Assembly: GCA_020063565.1 (NCBI GenBank)
Contig: JAICDB010000004.1
Location: forward strand, 142,283 to 206,282
Origin: Clostridiales bacterium
GTDB lineage: Bacteria; Bacillota; DSM-16504; Desulfitibacterales; JAICDB01
Length of the DNA: 64,000 nt
Reading direction: 5' to 3'
The stretch's first letter is position 1, and every line of letters starts with the position of its first letter. Under the pieces are notes generated by a model. It searched no databases. It worked only from the letters and a program-made list of their open reading frames with translations, and was not told the origin of the DNA. A program made the position numbers and the translations under genes. Positions 63,659-64,000 of the stretch are shown here, one piece after another.

Positions 63659-64000
63659 ATTCCTCCCGAAGTAGTGGACAAGCTCATCTTTATGTACCAG
63701 GAAGAAAACTTAACATTGATGGAAATTGCCAACAAGATGGATATGGAATGGTGGACAGTCAAAGAGTTATTCAAAAAGCATGGTATAGAAAGAATGAGTT
63801 TGTCTGAAAGACCTAAAATGAAACGGGCAAAAGACTTTGACCTGATATATCGTTTACACTTTTTCGAGGAGGTCAGTATCCAGGAAATATACGAGAAGTA
63901 CGGCTTCTCACCGCCATATATAAGAAGTGTACTCCACGATCAAGGTCTGAAGCCGGTTAATAGAGGCCAGTTTGGTAAGAGAGAAACGGAAACCCGAGAC
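63641..64000 (+). CDS. HTH-like protein, runs off the window end
   Basis: An open frame from 63578 to the last base, with an ATG at 63641 and an earlier GTG at 63599. The visible 120 residues include two repeats of a helix-turn-helix-like pattern: [37 protein letters not shown] and DLIYRLHFFEEVSIQEIYEKYGFSPPYIRSVLHDQGL. Such tandem modules occur in DNA-binding proteins of mobile elements. The 3' end is outside. No ribosome site precedes the ATG, and the upstream part overlaps the PIN remnant on the other strand, so the 5' end may also be damaged. Confidence 0.55.
   Translation, partial: MSKVDQIPPEVVDKLIFMYQEENLTLMEIANKMDMEWWTVKELFKKHGIERMSLSERPKMKRAKDFDLIYRLHFFEEVSIQEIYEKYGFSPPYIRSVLHDQGLKPVNRGQFGKRETETRD

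Overview
The window is a low-GC (AT-rich) Gram-positive chromosome segment from an endospore-forming, anaerobic member of the Firmicutes, most likely a clostridial or Peptococcaceae-like bacterium. Reasons: a Bacillus/Clostridium-type mur-fts-spo cluster (murD to ftsZ, then spoIIGA, sigE, sigG, spoIIR), an Ile T-box and PyrR attenuators, LL-diaminopimelate aminotransferase, DMSO-reductase-family molybdoenzymes, and an Hdr/Dsr-like membrane redox pair. The species cannot be fixed from sequence alone.

Layout. 1-11.4 kb: peptidoglycan precursor and division genes (mraY 3' end, murD, ftsW/spoVE, murG, murC, murB, murA, divIB, ftsA, ftsZ). 11.5-14.8 kb: sporulation signalling (spoIIGA protease, pro-sigma-E, sigma-G, and SpoIIR, the signal that activates SpoIIGA). 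15-19.9 kb: ylm-type division cluster (PRC-barrel protein, pgeF, HlyD-like protein, yggS/ylmE, sepF, yggT/ylmG, ylmH, divIVA). 19.9-28.7 kb: T-box-controlled ileS, gcvH, a truncated pduL pseudogene, ACT/DUF711 pair, nitroreductase, yteA-like gene, lspA, rluD-type synthase. 28.7-35 kb: mixed genes (Hsp33, a PilZ-N/MinD-like ATPase fusion, endonuclease IV, DUF362 ferredoxin, DUF1786). 35-37.2 kb: pyrR and uraA, each behind its own PyrR attenuator. 37.2-48.2 kb, minus strand: two molybdopterin catalytic subunits, DmsB- and DmsC-like partners, a TorD-like chaperone, a lipoprotein, a PucR-type regulator, an orphan DmsB-like ferredoxin, and rqcH. 48.4-57.8 kb: the yloB-yloC-remA-gmk-rpoZ-coaBC order known from Bacillus, interrupted by dapF-dapL, followed by metK. 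57.9-62.3 kb: cardiolipin synthase and the Hdr/Dsr-like pair. 62.6-64 kb: tRNA-Thr(CGU) followed by a visibly GC-richer scar of a mobile element (integrase C-terminus, broken PIN-domain gene, incomplete HTH-like gene).

The most unusual feature is a dispersed palindromic repeat family with a TTCGAA core. At least seven loci sit directly behind stop codons and often inside operons. Copies range from about 160 bp down to a bare 24-bp palindrome, as expected of a non-autonomous MITE-like element with internal deletions. One copy runs into the PyrR-binding leader of uraA. Other points worth attention are a sigma-F/G-type promoter that would transcribe sigG and spoIIR together, a spoIIG-like promoter with an abnormally long spacer, and the PucR-linked molybdoenzyme cluster of unknown substrate.
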